Origin: Heterobasidion occidentale | Lineage: Eukaryota; Basidiomycota; Agaricomycetes; Russulales; Bondarzewiaceae | Direction of reading: 5' to 3' | Length of the DNA stretch: 64,000 nucleotides | Assembly (NCBI GenBank): GCA_039111635.1 | Contig: JBCAQO010000003.1 | Location: 744,001-808,000 of the forward strand | Part shown: positions 46,522-58,087 of the stretch, in pieces | How positions within the stretch are numbered: position 1 is the first letter of the stretch | How the letters are laid out: each line of letters starts with the position of its first letter | Made by a program: the position numbers and the translations under genes | The notes under the pieces: model-generated | What the model saw: the letters and a program-made list of their open reading frames with translations, nothing else | What the model was told of the DNA's origin: nothing | The model's database searches: none

Positions 46522-47404
46522 ATGGACAACAACGGGTTCCCCCAGCGCCCGACGGCGCCCGACGGCGCCATCGCCTCAGGTGCTTTGGGCCAGCTGACCC
46601 TCCGCGACGTCCACGCCAACGGCATCTCGCTCGAGCAGCACCAGGCGATCATGGCCCAGCTGGCCGAGATGCAGCGCATAGCGGACATGGGGCTGGAAAC
46701 CAACATCCGGAGGCAGCTCGAAGCCAGAGCAGAGGAAGGGAGAATGGCAGAGTGAGTCGTTGCGTTCGTTGTGTGTGGGTGTGTGTCCTGCGGACAAAAG
46801 CGTCTGAACGCCACTGTAGACAGCAGCTACGGCAACTTGAACAGTGGACCGTCGCGCGCAACCACGCCCAGTCAGTATTTTTGATCCTTTCGGCGTCACT
46901 TTCTTTGACTGTCTGGTAGACCGGCAGGAATGGCGAGCGTGGCTGCCCCTCCGATCATCATGCCACCGCCGGTCTTCAACCCCGTACCCGTCTCTGGTGC
47001 ATTTTCGTATTCAAACGCGGGCACGATCTCGGATTTTCCAGTTAGTTCATCCGTTTGCTGTCATGTCCGTCTCATGGGATGCTCAGGAACATGACATGAA
47101 ATCTGGCAGAATCTCACGCAGCATCATGCCTATGCCGGCCAGCCTCCTGCCCCACAGTATCAAGATGGGGCTAGGTGGCAACAGACTCTGGATCCACAGA
47201 GCTTCATGAATGCACAGCCTTCCACCACAAGAGCTCAGGCTCCAAGTAAATATGGTCTAGCCTTTACCTAGAAAAGTGGCTTATTCTATACCAGATCAAC
47301 ACACAGGTTCACAGAATTCCAATTCTGGTCAATCTGCAGGGAACAGCAGCTCAGCTGCAAATCTGGCCGCGCAACTTGTAAACTATGCCGGAAGGAGGGC
47401 TTAG
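46522..47404 (+). CDS. Small Gln/Pro-rich protein, or 5' part of the C2H2 gene that follows
   Basis: Exons 46522-46751, 46820-46870, 46920-47040, 47110-47245 and 47307-47404 splice in phase to 211 residues starting MDNNGFPQRPTAPDGAIA. A helical segment (ISLEQHQAIMAQLAEMQRIA, then RQLEARAEEGRMAEQQLRQL) is followed by Pro/Gln/Ser-rich sequence and NLAAQLVNYAGRRA, then TAG at 47402-47404. The next coding segment starts only about 75 bases further on and in a compatible register, so the stop may be a sequencing error and the two features one gene. No domain recognised. Confidence 0.5.
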
Positions 47405-47476
47405 ACCCTGCTGGACAAGGTACATCTCCCGATGAGCATCATGCCATATTGTGCTGATGAGCACCTGAAAATAGAG

Positions 47477-50400
47477 AGATTCAAAACAATGTTTGTCCAA
47501 TATGCCAAGGTGTGTCCTATAGGATCATCTTGCAGTTTAATTGACATATATAAATCCTCTACTAGCAATCGGGGGTCAATCAGGCTCGCGAGCAGATCTC
47601 AAACATCATTCAGGCGGCGCGGGCAGACGCCGCAGCAGGCTTTTCATCCTCTCGGCCTATGGCTTCTGCTACCCAGAACACTCAAACCAGACATGCTTCA
47701 GGGCCTGCTGGATCAGCACGATACGGAAGCCAATCGCGACAGCCTCCTGCTATGCCATCTGTTCCTTATGTGCCTTCGGCTTCAGCCGCCGCCTCTTACG
47801 CTCCAAATGTCCCTGCCACTCACCTCTCCACATTCCCAGCTAGTGCTTCAACCTCTACACAAAAGCCACCAATACAGCGGATGCCTGAGGTACGAGCGCC
47901 GTCTTGGATTCCTCCGACGCTGGCCGCAAATTCGACCGCTCCCGCTCCGTCTAGAAGCACAACGGTGACAAGAAAGCAACCGTCAGGCGCAGCATCGCAA
48001 GTCTCTACTCAAGCGCATAATAGTAATGCTGTCGAGGCGGCACAAAAGCTTCATCAGGCATCGTCGTCCCAGGCGTACCAGCCTCATTATTCACAAAGCA
48101 TGGCCCAGCTTTACAATAACAGGGCTGCCCAAGTGCAACAACGAGCCTCCCGTCCGGCAGCGCAGACTGCTGCCCCAGCGCCCTCGCAGCCTGCTCTGGC
48201 GCAACCCGCTCAGGCCGGAAGTGCCATTCGCCATCCTCCACCCTCCCAGCCTGCACCAGTGACAACTCCACAACGTGTTTCCTCAGACTCGACTGTACCT
48301 GTTGCGAGAATCACCCCTCAGCAGGCGCGCCGGTCGACCATGGCCAAAGATATATTGCTGTCCCTACGCCCTCAGGCGGCTGCTGCCCAGCCCTCTGCAG
48401 TTTCTGCAACCGATTCGTCGGAGGCGCTAGCAGGGAAGAAGAGGCCTCGATCGGAGTCGCAATCCAACGTCGACAATGTTCAAGGAGCCAAAAAGCCGCT
48501 GATATCGACGGACTCGCCCGAGCTCGTCATCACTGAGGGCGCGGCAGCCATCGCACGGGGCATCATGACCTCTTCGCAGACCACTGCTGATGCATCGCTT
48601 GCGAGGCCTTCGAGTCTTCATGCGCCTGCCCCTCATATCAACGATGATGAGCGTCAGTCCACCATCGACCTATCCGATTCACCAGTCCCGTCGCTTCGCT
48701 TTCCGTCGGCCGGTCTTTCACCCGGGGATAAGCCTATCGTTCTGGACGACTCTGGCGATGAACACCACGCTCAGGCAACCCCAGAGTTACATCCGGCCCC
48801 TATCGCCAGCGGCAGTGCGTCTTCTGCTCAGTCCAATCCCGCTCTGGTTCCGGAAATTGCCCCATCTGATGCCTCGACTAGCACCTTCATGCAGTCTATC
48901 CTTTTGAGTCTGGGCACGCCGGAGCGACCTGCTGCGTCTCGCGGGCCCATCATCACGTCGCCGGAGTCTCTTCTCGAACCTCCACTTGCATTCCCAGGCT
49001 CTGCTCTGCGCGATTTCCTTGCGGGCTACGACGATGGCATCGATATCGTATCGCTCCCGCCGAGTTCACCGATGGCGGAGGATATGGCGCCCGAACCTGA
49101 GGTCCCCGCCCCTGCCACCTCTGATGTGGAATCGAGCCCGCGGCAAGCCAAAACGCCCTGTTCTTCCCCTCCCCGACCGGATCGGCGATGGCCATCGATG
49201 AGTCGCCACCAAGAAAAGAGGTTCCTTCTCGCGATACGTTCGTCCTCAAGCCAGGGATGCTCAGCTCAAGGACTTCGGCCGCTTTGGACCACGCCTCGTT
49301 CGCCCGAGCGCTGGCCGCGTCGCGGGCGAATGCAGCTGCTTCCTCATCTCGTGTGCGTTCGGCGAAAGATGCTGTGTACGTTCTTGTGCCCTCCCCGCCA
49401 GAGTACGTGAAGCGGTGGAAGGCGAAACAGGCCGGCCTCAAGCAGTCGGCTGGTCGAGTGGTTGCTCCGGGTATGTCCTCTGTTCAAACATCCTGTGTGA
49501 ACGGTACTGACTGGTCTCTATCGAATACAGCGATACCCGAAAACAAAGGTTTGCTGCTTCAGCGGGCTTTCCCAATATCTTTCAACTGAGTTCTCGACAG
49601 TACGCGACGCTATACAAAAATCTTCCACGCGGCTCCATCCTTCGCGCTGCCAATGGTCAGGCTGTACCGCGCTGATGAACTCCGAAGAAGCACTCAAGAC
49701 TCATCTCAAAGTGCACAAAGCCGAAGAACAGGCGCTTCGACGGCCGACAGTATGTGCCTATTAAGGTTTGGCTTGCACATCTGTCCATCTAACTCGTAAG
49801 ATTCCAGGGGCCTGTGTGTCACTGGAGGGGATGCGGTGCAGTAGTCAAGTCTAAATCCTTCGATGAACACGTAGACCGGCATGCAAGTCGTCATAGGTGC
49901 GCGTTTGAAGGTACGCCGATCGATCAGTATTTTGGAGGTTTCCCGAGGCTGATTTTTTCTCGAGCAGGGTGTGCTGATTCCTTTTCCAACGCAGAAGATC
50001 TCGCCAGGCATCATCGACACCACGGCAACGACCCCCTCTTACCCTCCACAAAGCCCACAAAGCCCGATGTATCCCAAACGCCACCTGCCTTGCCTGATAC
50101 ACTGCCCTCGTACATGTCCGTCACGGTCCGCATCGCCACGGAGCCGATCTCCCAAGAACGGCACGCGAAACTTGGGCCATGGGTAAATATCGCGCGAGTT
50201 TTCCCCCCGTTTCGTGGCTCACCCCGATTTGTCGGCAGGTTTTCCGGCATATCTTTGGAGACGTGGACCAGTCTGCTCTGCTGGCACGGGGCCCAAGTGC
50301 CGTGAGATTCTCTCGTCGCTTGGCGGTCAGCCGACCGACGCAAGACTCTGCGTCGGACATGGACGAGGAAGAGGCGGCTGAGTACATGGCGCGCGTGGAC

Positions 50401-50804
50401 AGCGCCCATTGGACGAGTATGGGTTCCTAGCATCTATATCGAAAGTGTGTCGCACGCCGTGCGCCGACCTGGATTCGCAGAGCATCTCCCACAGGCTGTA
50501 TCAAGGGATGGAACTGTTTGGGACGGAGGCAGACCGGGACGATGCCGTCGAAAATGCGCCCAGTCCTTCGATCCCGGCCTCACAAGCTGTTGGAGAGCTC
50601 GGCGCTGTCGAAGGGGAGGCGATGCCTCAGTCTTTGGACGAGGGGGGCTTGGGGGGCTCGGGGAGCGCAGATGCACAGGCTGACATTGCCATGGCGGCGG
50701 ATGATGGGAGTGAGCCTTTACTGGGAAACATGGATCAGGAGATCAGTAGAGGCTCGACGATGGACGTCGAGATGGACGTGGTCACAGTGGAAGAGCTGCT
50801 ATAG
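47477..50804 (+). CDS. C2H2 zinc-finger protein, three fingers near the C-terminus
   Basis: Exons 47477-47509, 47566-49470, 49531-49548 (18 nt), 49601-49749, 49808-49910, 49968-50182 and 50239-50804. A long Ala/Ser/Pro/Gln-rich region contains a short helix (ARRSTMAKDILLSLRPQAAA), a basic segment (GKKRPRSESQS) and a repeat of the motif FMQSILLSLGTPE. Three C2H2-like fingers follow: CQWSGCTALMNSEEALKTHL with KVH, CHWRGCGAVVKSKSFDEHVD with RH, and CAFEGCADSFSNAEDLARHH with RHH. The tail is acidic. Nuclear DNA or protein binding is likely; no family was recognised. The frame breaks by one base near 49150 (an A run, where adding one A gives QAKNALFFPSPTG) and near 50405 (a C run). The true start is uncertain: either ATG 47489 or the upstream exons at 46522. 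Confidence 0.65.
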
Positions 50805-50970
50805 AGCGTACCATGCCGTATATCCTCGAAATGTTGTGCTTGTCTTCGGACTCATGATGCTGTCATAATTGATGTTGTTCCGAGCTAGAAACTCTCGGAG
50901 CTGTGTTCTAAGCTGAGATGGTGTCTGCGCAGGTTTTGCTCACAGGCGCCGAATCTGTGGCCCCCGTTTG

Positions 50971-50994
50971 ATTGGTCCAGAAGTGGATATAAAA
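50971..50994 (+). promoter_or_regulatory. CCAAT-box (inverted) and TATA-like element
   Basis: ATTGG at 50971-50975 (reverse CCAAT) is followed by TATAAAA at 50988-50994, about 75 bases before the start at 51070. The order and spacing suit a core promoter for the histone-fold gene. Confidence 0.5.
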
Positions 50995-51069
50995 GGAAAG
51001 AGGATTTCTTTCGTTTGTCCAGGACTAGAGACCCCTTGTGCTCCTCCTTTCTCCTCTTCTTCTCCACTC

Positions 51070-54000
51070 ATGGCGACCGGCACCGAGGGCAGCAGTAAGC
51101 CCATTCCAACCCATTCCTTCTAATTGCTCACCGCGTGCAATGGCTTCGACAGAGCCGTCATACGTCTCCCCGCGGTCGGCAGACGTTATTCTGTCGGACA
51201 TTCGTCCCATCAAGCTTCACGTCGAGGCCCTCCGATGCTTGAACGCCCTCCTCGACGAATTTCTAAGCAGCCTCATCATCACGGCCCACTCCCTGTCGAC
51301 CGACCGTCTCAAGTTGGCTCTGTTGAAGGTTCTTCCGACGACGTTGGGAAAGGAGGCGCTGCTGGAGGCTGAGATGGAGCTGCGGGCGTATTGGGAGCGA
51401 ACCAACGCGGCACGACCGGGCTTGTCGTCCGTGGCCGCTGACGCTGGGACGGAGGAGTTCAACCCCCAATGGGCCGTCGAGGTGTGTGTGCTTATGTCCC
51501 GTTTGTTCCGACATGACGCCGATTTCGTTTGCTCTTAGCTGATGCGGTTGAAATGCGAGGCGTACTCGACTCTGAACGACGCGGACGAAGACGCACAGGC
51601 TGAGGTGCGGCTGAGCGATAAGCTAGGGGGCGTGAGCGCGAACGCACGCAAAGCGGTGCTGGTTGCGCCGGCTGCGCTCTATCTGACTGCGATCATGGAG
51701 TGAGTTGTATTTGGGTCTCTCTCATTCCCGTCGCTGACCTCCGCGTCCAGATCAGTATGCGAGTAAGGCGTCGGTTCTCGTGCTGATATTGCATTTGATT
51801 GATGTCGACCGACTCTCTCGAATGCAGACATATTCTATCCAACGTGGGCCGGGTCGCGACGCGAGACAGCAGCCGCACCACCGCCAGCAGCCAGGACCTG
51901 TTCGTCGCACTGTGCGAGGACGACTCGATGTACACTCTGTTCAAGACGATGAAGGGTAAGCTGGAATGACTACTGCCGGGATGCCTACCGAGATCTAATC
52001 TACCCGTTTACGAAATGGGTCCAAAAGTGTACGCCCAAATCGAGAGCCTGACAAAGCCGCCCCAATCGAGGCGCAGCAAGTCCATTTCAAGAAACAACGA
52101 TCGTCATGAGACGACCTCGCCTCTTCCGGATGGTCCCTTTAAGGACGCCACGTCGACCTCGCGTGCCCGCATCTCGTCTGAATCCTCCACCTCCGCCGCC
52201 AACGGTGCCGCCCCTTCCCGAAGCTCATCAGAGAAGGTCAAGGGGTTCCAGCTCTTCAAGGCACCGAATCGCTCATCAATAGATCGTGACATGCCTCATG
52301 CCGACCTGGGTTCCCCCCGAAGGGCGGACGGTTCGCAAGACGGGCCTAGAAAAAGCTCGGGGGGTCAGAGCGACTCTCACGTAAGCAACCCGTCCTTCGA
52401 CGATCAGGTCTGTCCCTCTTTCTCCTTGCTTCCACAACACCCCTCCCCCTCTCTCACACTGGTCTTCAGGACGACCTCGACACGGAGTTTGACGATTTGA
52501 TGCGCTCGGGGGACACCAGGAAAGTGTCGCTCACACCTGACAGACTGAGGACGATGGAGGTGCGCCTGATGATCGTCGATACGCTCGTCCATGCTGACCA
52601 CACGACAGGACTACAAGCAGGAAAGAACCCAGCGATCAAACCGATCGGCAGCAGAGAACACAGCGCCTTATCAAAAGGATTCGGCCTCGCTACCTCTTTT
52701 AGACACCCCCTCAAGACCTGTAGGTGGCCGGCGTCCGTCTCTGCGTGCTGTAGACTCTATCGTTGAGGACGACGAGGGCCGAACGGCGTGCCGCCTTTAC
52801 CAGCTGACATGCGTAGCCGACTCAACAATACCCGACATTCCCACAAATCCCCCCTCTGTCATCGTCTCGCATCCGCTCTCTGTCCACCTCTCACACACCC
52901 AACGCCTCGTCTATCATGCGCAAAGTCTCTCTTAGCGCTGGGAATTCCTCGCCACCGGTTTCTATGCGTTCCAAATTCGATCAGCGTCTGGTAACCAAGC
53001 AGGACGACGCAGCCGGTCTACCCAAACGAACGCGTAAAATACAACGTAATCGTGAATCGCTTGATTTGGATGCCGTCATGAACGGCTCCGATGACGAGGA
53101 GGAGAATTACGCCCCTCTGGTCGAGGCAAAGTCCACACCCAAACACAAGGGTGTCTCTAGCAGCACACGAGAGCTGATGGACTTCCTTGCTGAGGGCCCG
53201 CCTACCGAATTGCAACCTCAGAACTGGCCGCTGCGAGTTCCGTATCGCTCACGCCGACCACAAAGTCGTCGAAGACGTCTGGGCGGTTGCAGAGGATGAT
53301 ATCTAAGTTGAGTCTGGGAGGTGATAAGTCAGATTCTCCGCAGAGAGTGCGCAGGATCACTTCGGCGGGTGCTATGAGCGCACCTCCTACACCATCTGCA
53401 TCTTTAGGCAGTATGATGCCACTACCTCCTGCGCTCAAACCTGTTCCCCCTCGTATTCCCTCCATCCCTATTTCACCCCCCTCGTCGCCATCCCGAGGCT
53501 CTACCCCTGAGGTATCTATCCGTGATCAGGATACAGACCGCACACGTACTTACTCCTTTGCGCGTAAGGCTGTACCTAATTGGGGGCCCCCTGAGGAAGT
53601 ACCCGTCCCCACTCCGCCGAAAGATCGATTCACCCCATCCCCTCGTCCCCCGCCCTCGCCTGTACCGCCTTCCAAGCACTCACCCGCATCAAGTACCCTG
53701 TCCGTCAATGGCGTCGTGAAGCCCGTGGCGAAGCGGGAGCTTGTGACAGCTCTTCGGGAGGAGGACAACAGACCGAGGTCGGCTCGTTCAGACAAAACTG
53801 TCAATGGATCCTCAACTGTCAATGGATCCTCGACCGTCGTGGAGAACGGCGCTGCGAAAGATGCTGGGGTCAAGACAGAACCCGTCGTCCACAAGCCCCC
53901 TACTTATAGGCCGAGGCCGTCGCGTCCTGGGCGCCCGGCGTCAGGTAGTTCGGATGCAGGCTCGAAACGGGCTAGCATGCGCAAGCCCGCTCCTACGCCC

Positions 54001-54441
54001 GAACTCCCAGATCTTGCTTCGCAACCACCTTCTCTGTCAGAAGAAATGGCGCTAGAAATGCGCCGGTTCCTCTCGAAAGCGAGTACCGCTGACGAGTGTC
54101 GTCTGTTGGTGGATATGTTCATGGCCAAGGCGGGGATATCCACATCAGCCCCTGCCGATCGCGACGATGCTTCGACCCCGCCGCTCACGGACGCATCATC
54201 CGAGTCGTCGTCCTCTTCGAACTCGACGGTGCCCACACTGGAATCTTCCTTGGTTGAGATGTTCCTCGGAGGAGAGATCGACGTCTCTCTCTTCTCGAGC
54301 GATATCGACGGTCTCAGCGCTCTGGCTCCTATGTCTCCCCCGTATACCCCTAAACTCCATGATGGGGAAGACATCGCCAAGACTCGTAATATCCCTCCCA
54401 CTCTCTCTGTCGAAACTCGTGGAGATGACCTTGTCTCCTGA
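51070..54441 (+). CDS. Protein with tandem H2B-like and H2A-like histone folds and long disordered tail
   Basis: Exons 51070-51094, 51153-51481, 51539-51699, 51751-51762 (12 nt), 51828-51955, 52028-52407, 52470-52559, then 52609 onward. ATG 51140 is an alternative start. Residues about 18-89 resemble H2B: a helix with LNALLDEFLSSLIITAHSL, then LKLALLKVLPTTLGKEALLE and AEMELRAYW, comparable to the H2B pattern LLLPxELxKxAxxEGxxAVxxY. Residues about 156-222 resemble H2A: APAALYLTAIMESVCEHILS, NVGRVATRDSS, then SQDLFVALCEDDSMYTLFK. No basic histone N-tail is present. After this come about 800 Ser/Pro-rich residues with short conserved-looking islands (STRELMDFLAEGPP, GRLQRMISKLSLGGD, STADECRLLVDMFMAKAG). 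The last region needs three single-base corrections (near 52783, the C run at 52849-52854, and near 53205). A chromatin or scaffold function is inference. I do not recognise a named family. Confidence 0.7.
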
Positions 54442-54925
54442 CCTAATTTCGTTCTTTATTCTTGGCTTAACGCCCCTGGTGATGGCTTAACTTAACGCTG
54501 GTTATTCTTATCGGTTGATCCGTTCATCGTCGCGTGTTCACTCCTGTTCATACATTATAATCCGGATTTTTTTCTTATTTCGTAGTTTACTCGTCTGTCC
54601 CTCGCTTTCTCTGGTTTGTCAGTATGCTCGACCCTATCCTCGTTCCCAGCGCACTATCTTCAGGTGGATTCCGTACTATGATAATACATATATACTCCAT
54701 ACTGTGTCTGCGCTGATCATCATTCGTTTGATGTGCTCCGTCTATCTTTATTACCTCTTCTGATCGTTTTATGGTTTCTGATAAGAAACGACATGGATCA
54801 ATATGATTTTTCGCGTGAACGTGGGGAAACATCCGTGCGTAAGGAAGTTCAAGGGAACAAGCGCATGCCTGAATCCTTCGATGATGGAAGAGCGAGAAGT
54901 CCAGACACGTTGAAATCACAAGTCG
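54442..54925. other. Intergenic between convergent genes
   Basis: About 480 T-rich bases containing both 3' ends. No other feature recognised. Confidence 0.5.
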
Positions 54926-56159
54926 TCAGACCAGACACCATCCCTCTTTGCTCTGGCTCTCACCCTTCTGCAACTTCTCGAAGTCTTCCAGATCGAACCA
55001 CGCCGGTATCTCTTTCCACAACTCGGCCCGCGCGCGGTTGACCGCGCTCGCGAAGTCTAGCTTGCAAAAGCAACAAAGGCGGAGCCCGCACAGGCGTTCG
55101 CCGTCCGAAAAGTCGGTGCGGTGCAGCATGTCGATCGTCTGGAGGAGGGTGAAGAGCGGATCGGCGTCCCGCCCCGAGGCGATGCCGCCTACGGAGCGCA
55201 GGGTGTTGAGCGTGATGAAGTAGAAGGACTCGTGACATTGTCGCCGTCCTCGTCGTCCTTGTGCGCGCAGGAGGCGCAGAGCGGGCGTTCTGCTAGTTCC
55301 TTCGAGACAAAGCGGCGATGGAACGTTGCGCGGCTTCGCGTCCGCGGAAGGTCGTCACCAAGTCTTCGTGCGAGAGGAAGACGTTCGGGGGTATGGTGGG
55401 TGTAGGTGTAGGTGTGCATCGGATGAAGGGACGGCACTGGGAGGGACGGCTTCCGCCGGTGGGAAGATTGGTTGGTAGGGAACAGTGCCCAGTGCGGTCT
55501 TGGAGGTTCCGTAGCGTGCGAGGTCGTAGAAGGCTGCGGGTAAAATGGTATGCAGACTGAGTTCGCGAGCAAGGTTAATGACGAGGATCGGGTTGGGAAT
55601 GCTATCACGAGGGCCGTAACGCCCGTTGGGATCAGTCACAGCCTTTTCTCGTTTGTCCCACCCTTCAAGCGTGAGAGGGAAGTCGCGCTGGAGGTAGGCT
55701 ATGCATATGTCACGGAGGCTCTCGAGGAGGTATTTGGTTGACAGACGGAGTACGCCCGCTAGGAACGGAAACTCCTTTGGCATGGGCTTTTTTAGATATC
55801 TGACGGAAGCGCATTATATAAAACACAGAACGTAGGAAGGGAAACCCTTACAAGCCGTCGTACAATGCCTTCAGAAGGTAGTACACATCTGAGGCGCTAT
55901 CATACAGTTCGATGAAGGGGAGCCCGTAGATTTGTGATTGCATCTTGGGCTGCGGCATCGAAAACATATCTTTGAAGACGTCCGAATGGCGCTCAAGCTG
56001 TCCGCGGTGTATTCTAAACACGCACGCGCCAGCTAGAACAATGATATTACCATCCGGGAACCAGAAGTCCTGACACAACTGATGCTGAACATCTAGTTCG
56101 GCGCTATGTGAAGAGGTCGGCTTGTTTGCAGGGGTAGAGGATGCCACGGGATAGGTCAT
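54926..56159 (-). CDS. BTB/POZ domain protein
   Basis: Starts MTYPVASSTPANKPTSS at 56159. Exon one ends at 55852 (GTAAGG donor) and exon two starts at 55799, joining LLKALYDGL to YLKKPMPKEFPFLAGVLR. The N-terminal BTB fold is visible in DFWFPDGNIIVLAGACVFRI, HRGQLERHSDVFKDMFSMPQ and the following helices (STKYLLESLRDICIAYLQRD). A C-terminal extension common in basidiomycete BTB proteins follows: VSKELAERPLCASCAHKDDE, HESFYFITLNTLRSVGGI and AELWKEIPAWFDLEDFEKLQ. BTB domains mediate dimerisation and often Cullin-3 recruitment, but the partner is unknown. Exon two slips frame at least three times between about 55400 and 55230. Each segment stays conserved, so sequence error is likelier than decay. 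These proteins form large lineage-specific families in mushrooms. Confidence 0.75.
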
Positions 56160-56738
56160 GGCAATGGTAGGCAGCGTCCACGAGAAATCCGACAGAATAC
56201 AAAGACCGTAGGAATAGCAGGAGAGGCCACAGATCCTGGCTAAGCCGTCTGATGCCTAGTAGCTGTTCGAAAATCAACTAGTCTTCAGCCGATACCAAAT
56301 GATGAGAAACATTCATATAAAGATTGCATCGCAACGCAATAGCACGCTTGAGTGTCTTGAAAGCGTATTAACATACCGCATCATGTTTTGACCAGAAGCG
56401 ACTTGGTTTGGTATTCCATGGGTGCAAGTATTATGCATGTCGGTGCATGCTTAGATCGCAGGATCTGTGGTCACGCAGTCAAGCAGATAATTCCCGTGAC
56501 TGTCGCAATAGAAAGGCAGACGAGATATAGGTGTTCGTTTCAAGATCAGAAAAGTCCCTGCAAATACCGAGAGGATAATGGTGTGGTTGGAGGCGTACAC
56601 TTGGTCAACCGGCGCTCGCCGAACGTTGCTCGTGATTCTCCCAGGAAGTCATCTGATCGCTACACGAGATCCGGATCACACTGCGGACGTGGCGTGGTTC
56701 CCACTGGTTCCCATCGGACACCAACCTACACGAACACA
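56160..56738. other. Shared upstream region of BTB and hydratase genes
   Basis: About 580 bases between divergent starts. No recognisable element beyond expected promoter sequence. Confidence 0.5.
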
Positions 56739-57956
56739 ATGTTATTTTCCACCGCTCATCGCTCCATAGTATCGCAAGGCTCGAAATGGCTTGTCACTCG
56801 ACGCTTCATCTCCAATGCTCCAGACAAAGAGATCTTTCTACGAACTATTCCCACACATCCAGGTATTAGTGCACTGTTGTTCAACCGTCCTCAGAGCAAG
56901 AATGCCATATCACTCAGGCTGCTCAAGGCGCGTTGCATGATGTCTCATCTTCCTAATCGTATGACATGACATGGCGAACTTGATTACAGGAACTTACAGA
57001 ATGCTTGGAAGAGGCTCACTTTGACAACAAGTGCGTTCACAGAATCTTATCAACACGAGGCACAGGATGATAAACGCGTCATAGCATACGCGTTCTTGTA
57101 GTTGGCTCCACGACCCCTGGCTCGTTCTGCGCAGGCGCAGATCTCATTGAGCGGCGCTCCATGTCCGAGTTACAAGTGAACAAATTTCTCAAGGATCTTC
57201 GGAACGCTCTCAATAGGCTGGAGAACCTCCCAGTCCCGACCATAGCCGCGATTGACGGACCGGCGTTAGGAGGGGGGCTGGAGCTAGCTTTAGCCTGCGA
57301 TTTGCGTGTAGCAGGCTAGCTTCCTTCTTCACACTTCTTAATTAAACTGGAGCGCTGACAGCGCTGTCTCAGGACACAGCGTCACCAAAATTGGACTGCC
57401 AGAGACAAAGTTGGGGATCATTCCAGGTGCAGGGGGCACGCAGCGCGCGACGCGGCTCCTCGGTCTGTCCAAGGCGAAAGACCTCATCTTCACCGGACGG
57501 TCGCTGGACGCTAAAGAAGCCAAGGAATGGGGTAAGGAGGCACCTCTAGGCACTGTTGCTTTTTTACGACCTTGAGACCTGTTATTTTTAGGCCTTGTCA
57601 ACTATGTATCGGATGAGGGAGTGTCTGCGATTGACCGCTCTTTAGTTTTAGCAAAAGAGATATCAGCTAACGGCAAGCACCTTGACACCCTCACAGTACG
57701 GCCGTGACCTGACTAACCTTCTATAGCCCCCCTTGCCCTTCGTTCTGCTAAACAAGCTATCTTCCGTGCCCCTGAACTAGCCCTTGAATCTGGTATGCCC
57801 GTGTATCATGTGCTATATCCATGCTCATCGATACGTCCATCAATAGGTCTCGATTTTGAGCGTGCAGTTTACGACCCTTTGTTGAGGAGTAAGGACCGAA
57901 TCGAGGCTCTTCAGGCCTTTAGAGAGAAGCGTCCACCGGTCTTTAAAGGAGAATAG
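56739..57956 (+). CDS. Enoyl-CoA hydratase/isomerase, AUH-like, mitochondrial
   Basis: Seven exons, 56739-56927, 56990-57030, 57085-57314, 57373-57531, 57592-57672, 57727-57792 and 57847-57956, give 291 residues with every junction in phase. The N-terminus ([20 protein letters not shown], then RRFIS) is a probable mitochondrial presequence. Crotonase-fold blocks are [13 protein letters not shown] (oxyanion hole), [20 protein letters not shown] with the first catalytic Glu, and [20 protein letters not shown] with the second. Both acids are present, so hydratase activity is likely. ETKLGIIPG and the end [15 protein letters not shown] resemble AUH (3-methylglutaconyl-CoA hydratase, leucine breakdown) and ECHDC2 more than short-chain ECHS1. 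The exact substrate is not determined. Three of six introns begin with GC rather than GT. Confidence 0.88.
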
Positions 57957-58087
57957 ATAATTCCACGATGATTACAACAGTGAGCGAGCAGCGAACGTAG
58001 CGGGAAAGCAAGCAATAAGAGAAAACAAAACCGAGATCCGCCCATGTATGTCCGTATTTCAAAGCCGCTGGATGGCGCGAGCCGAGC

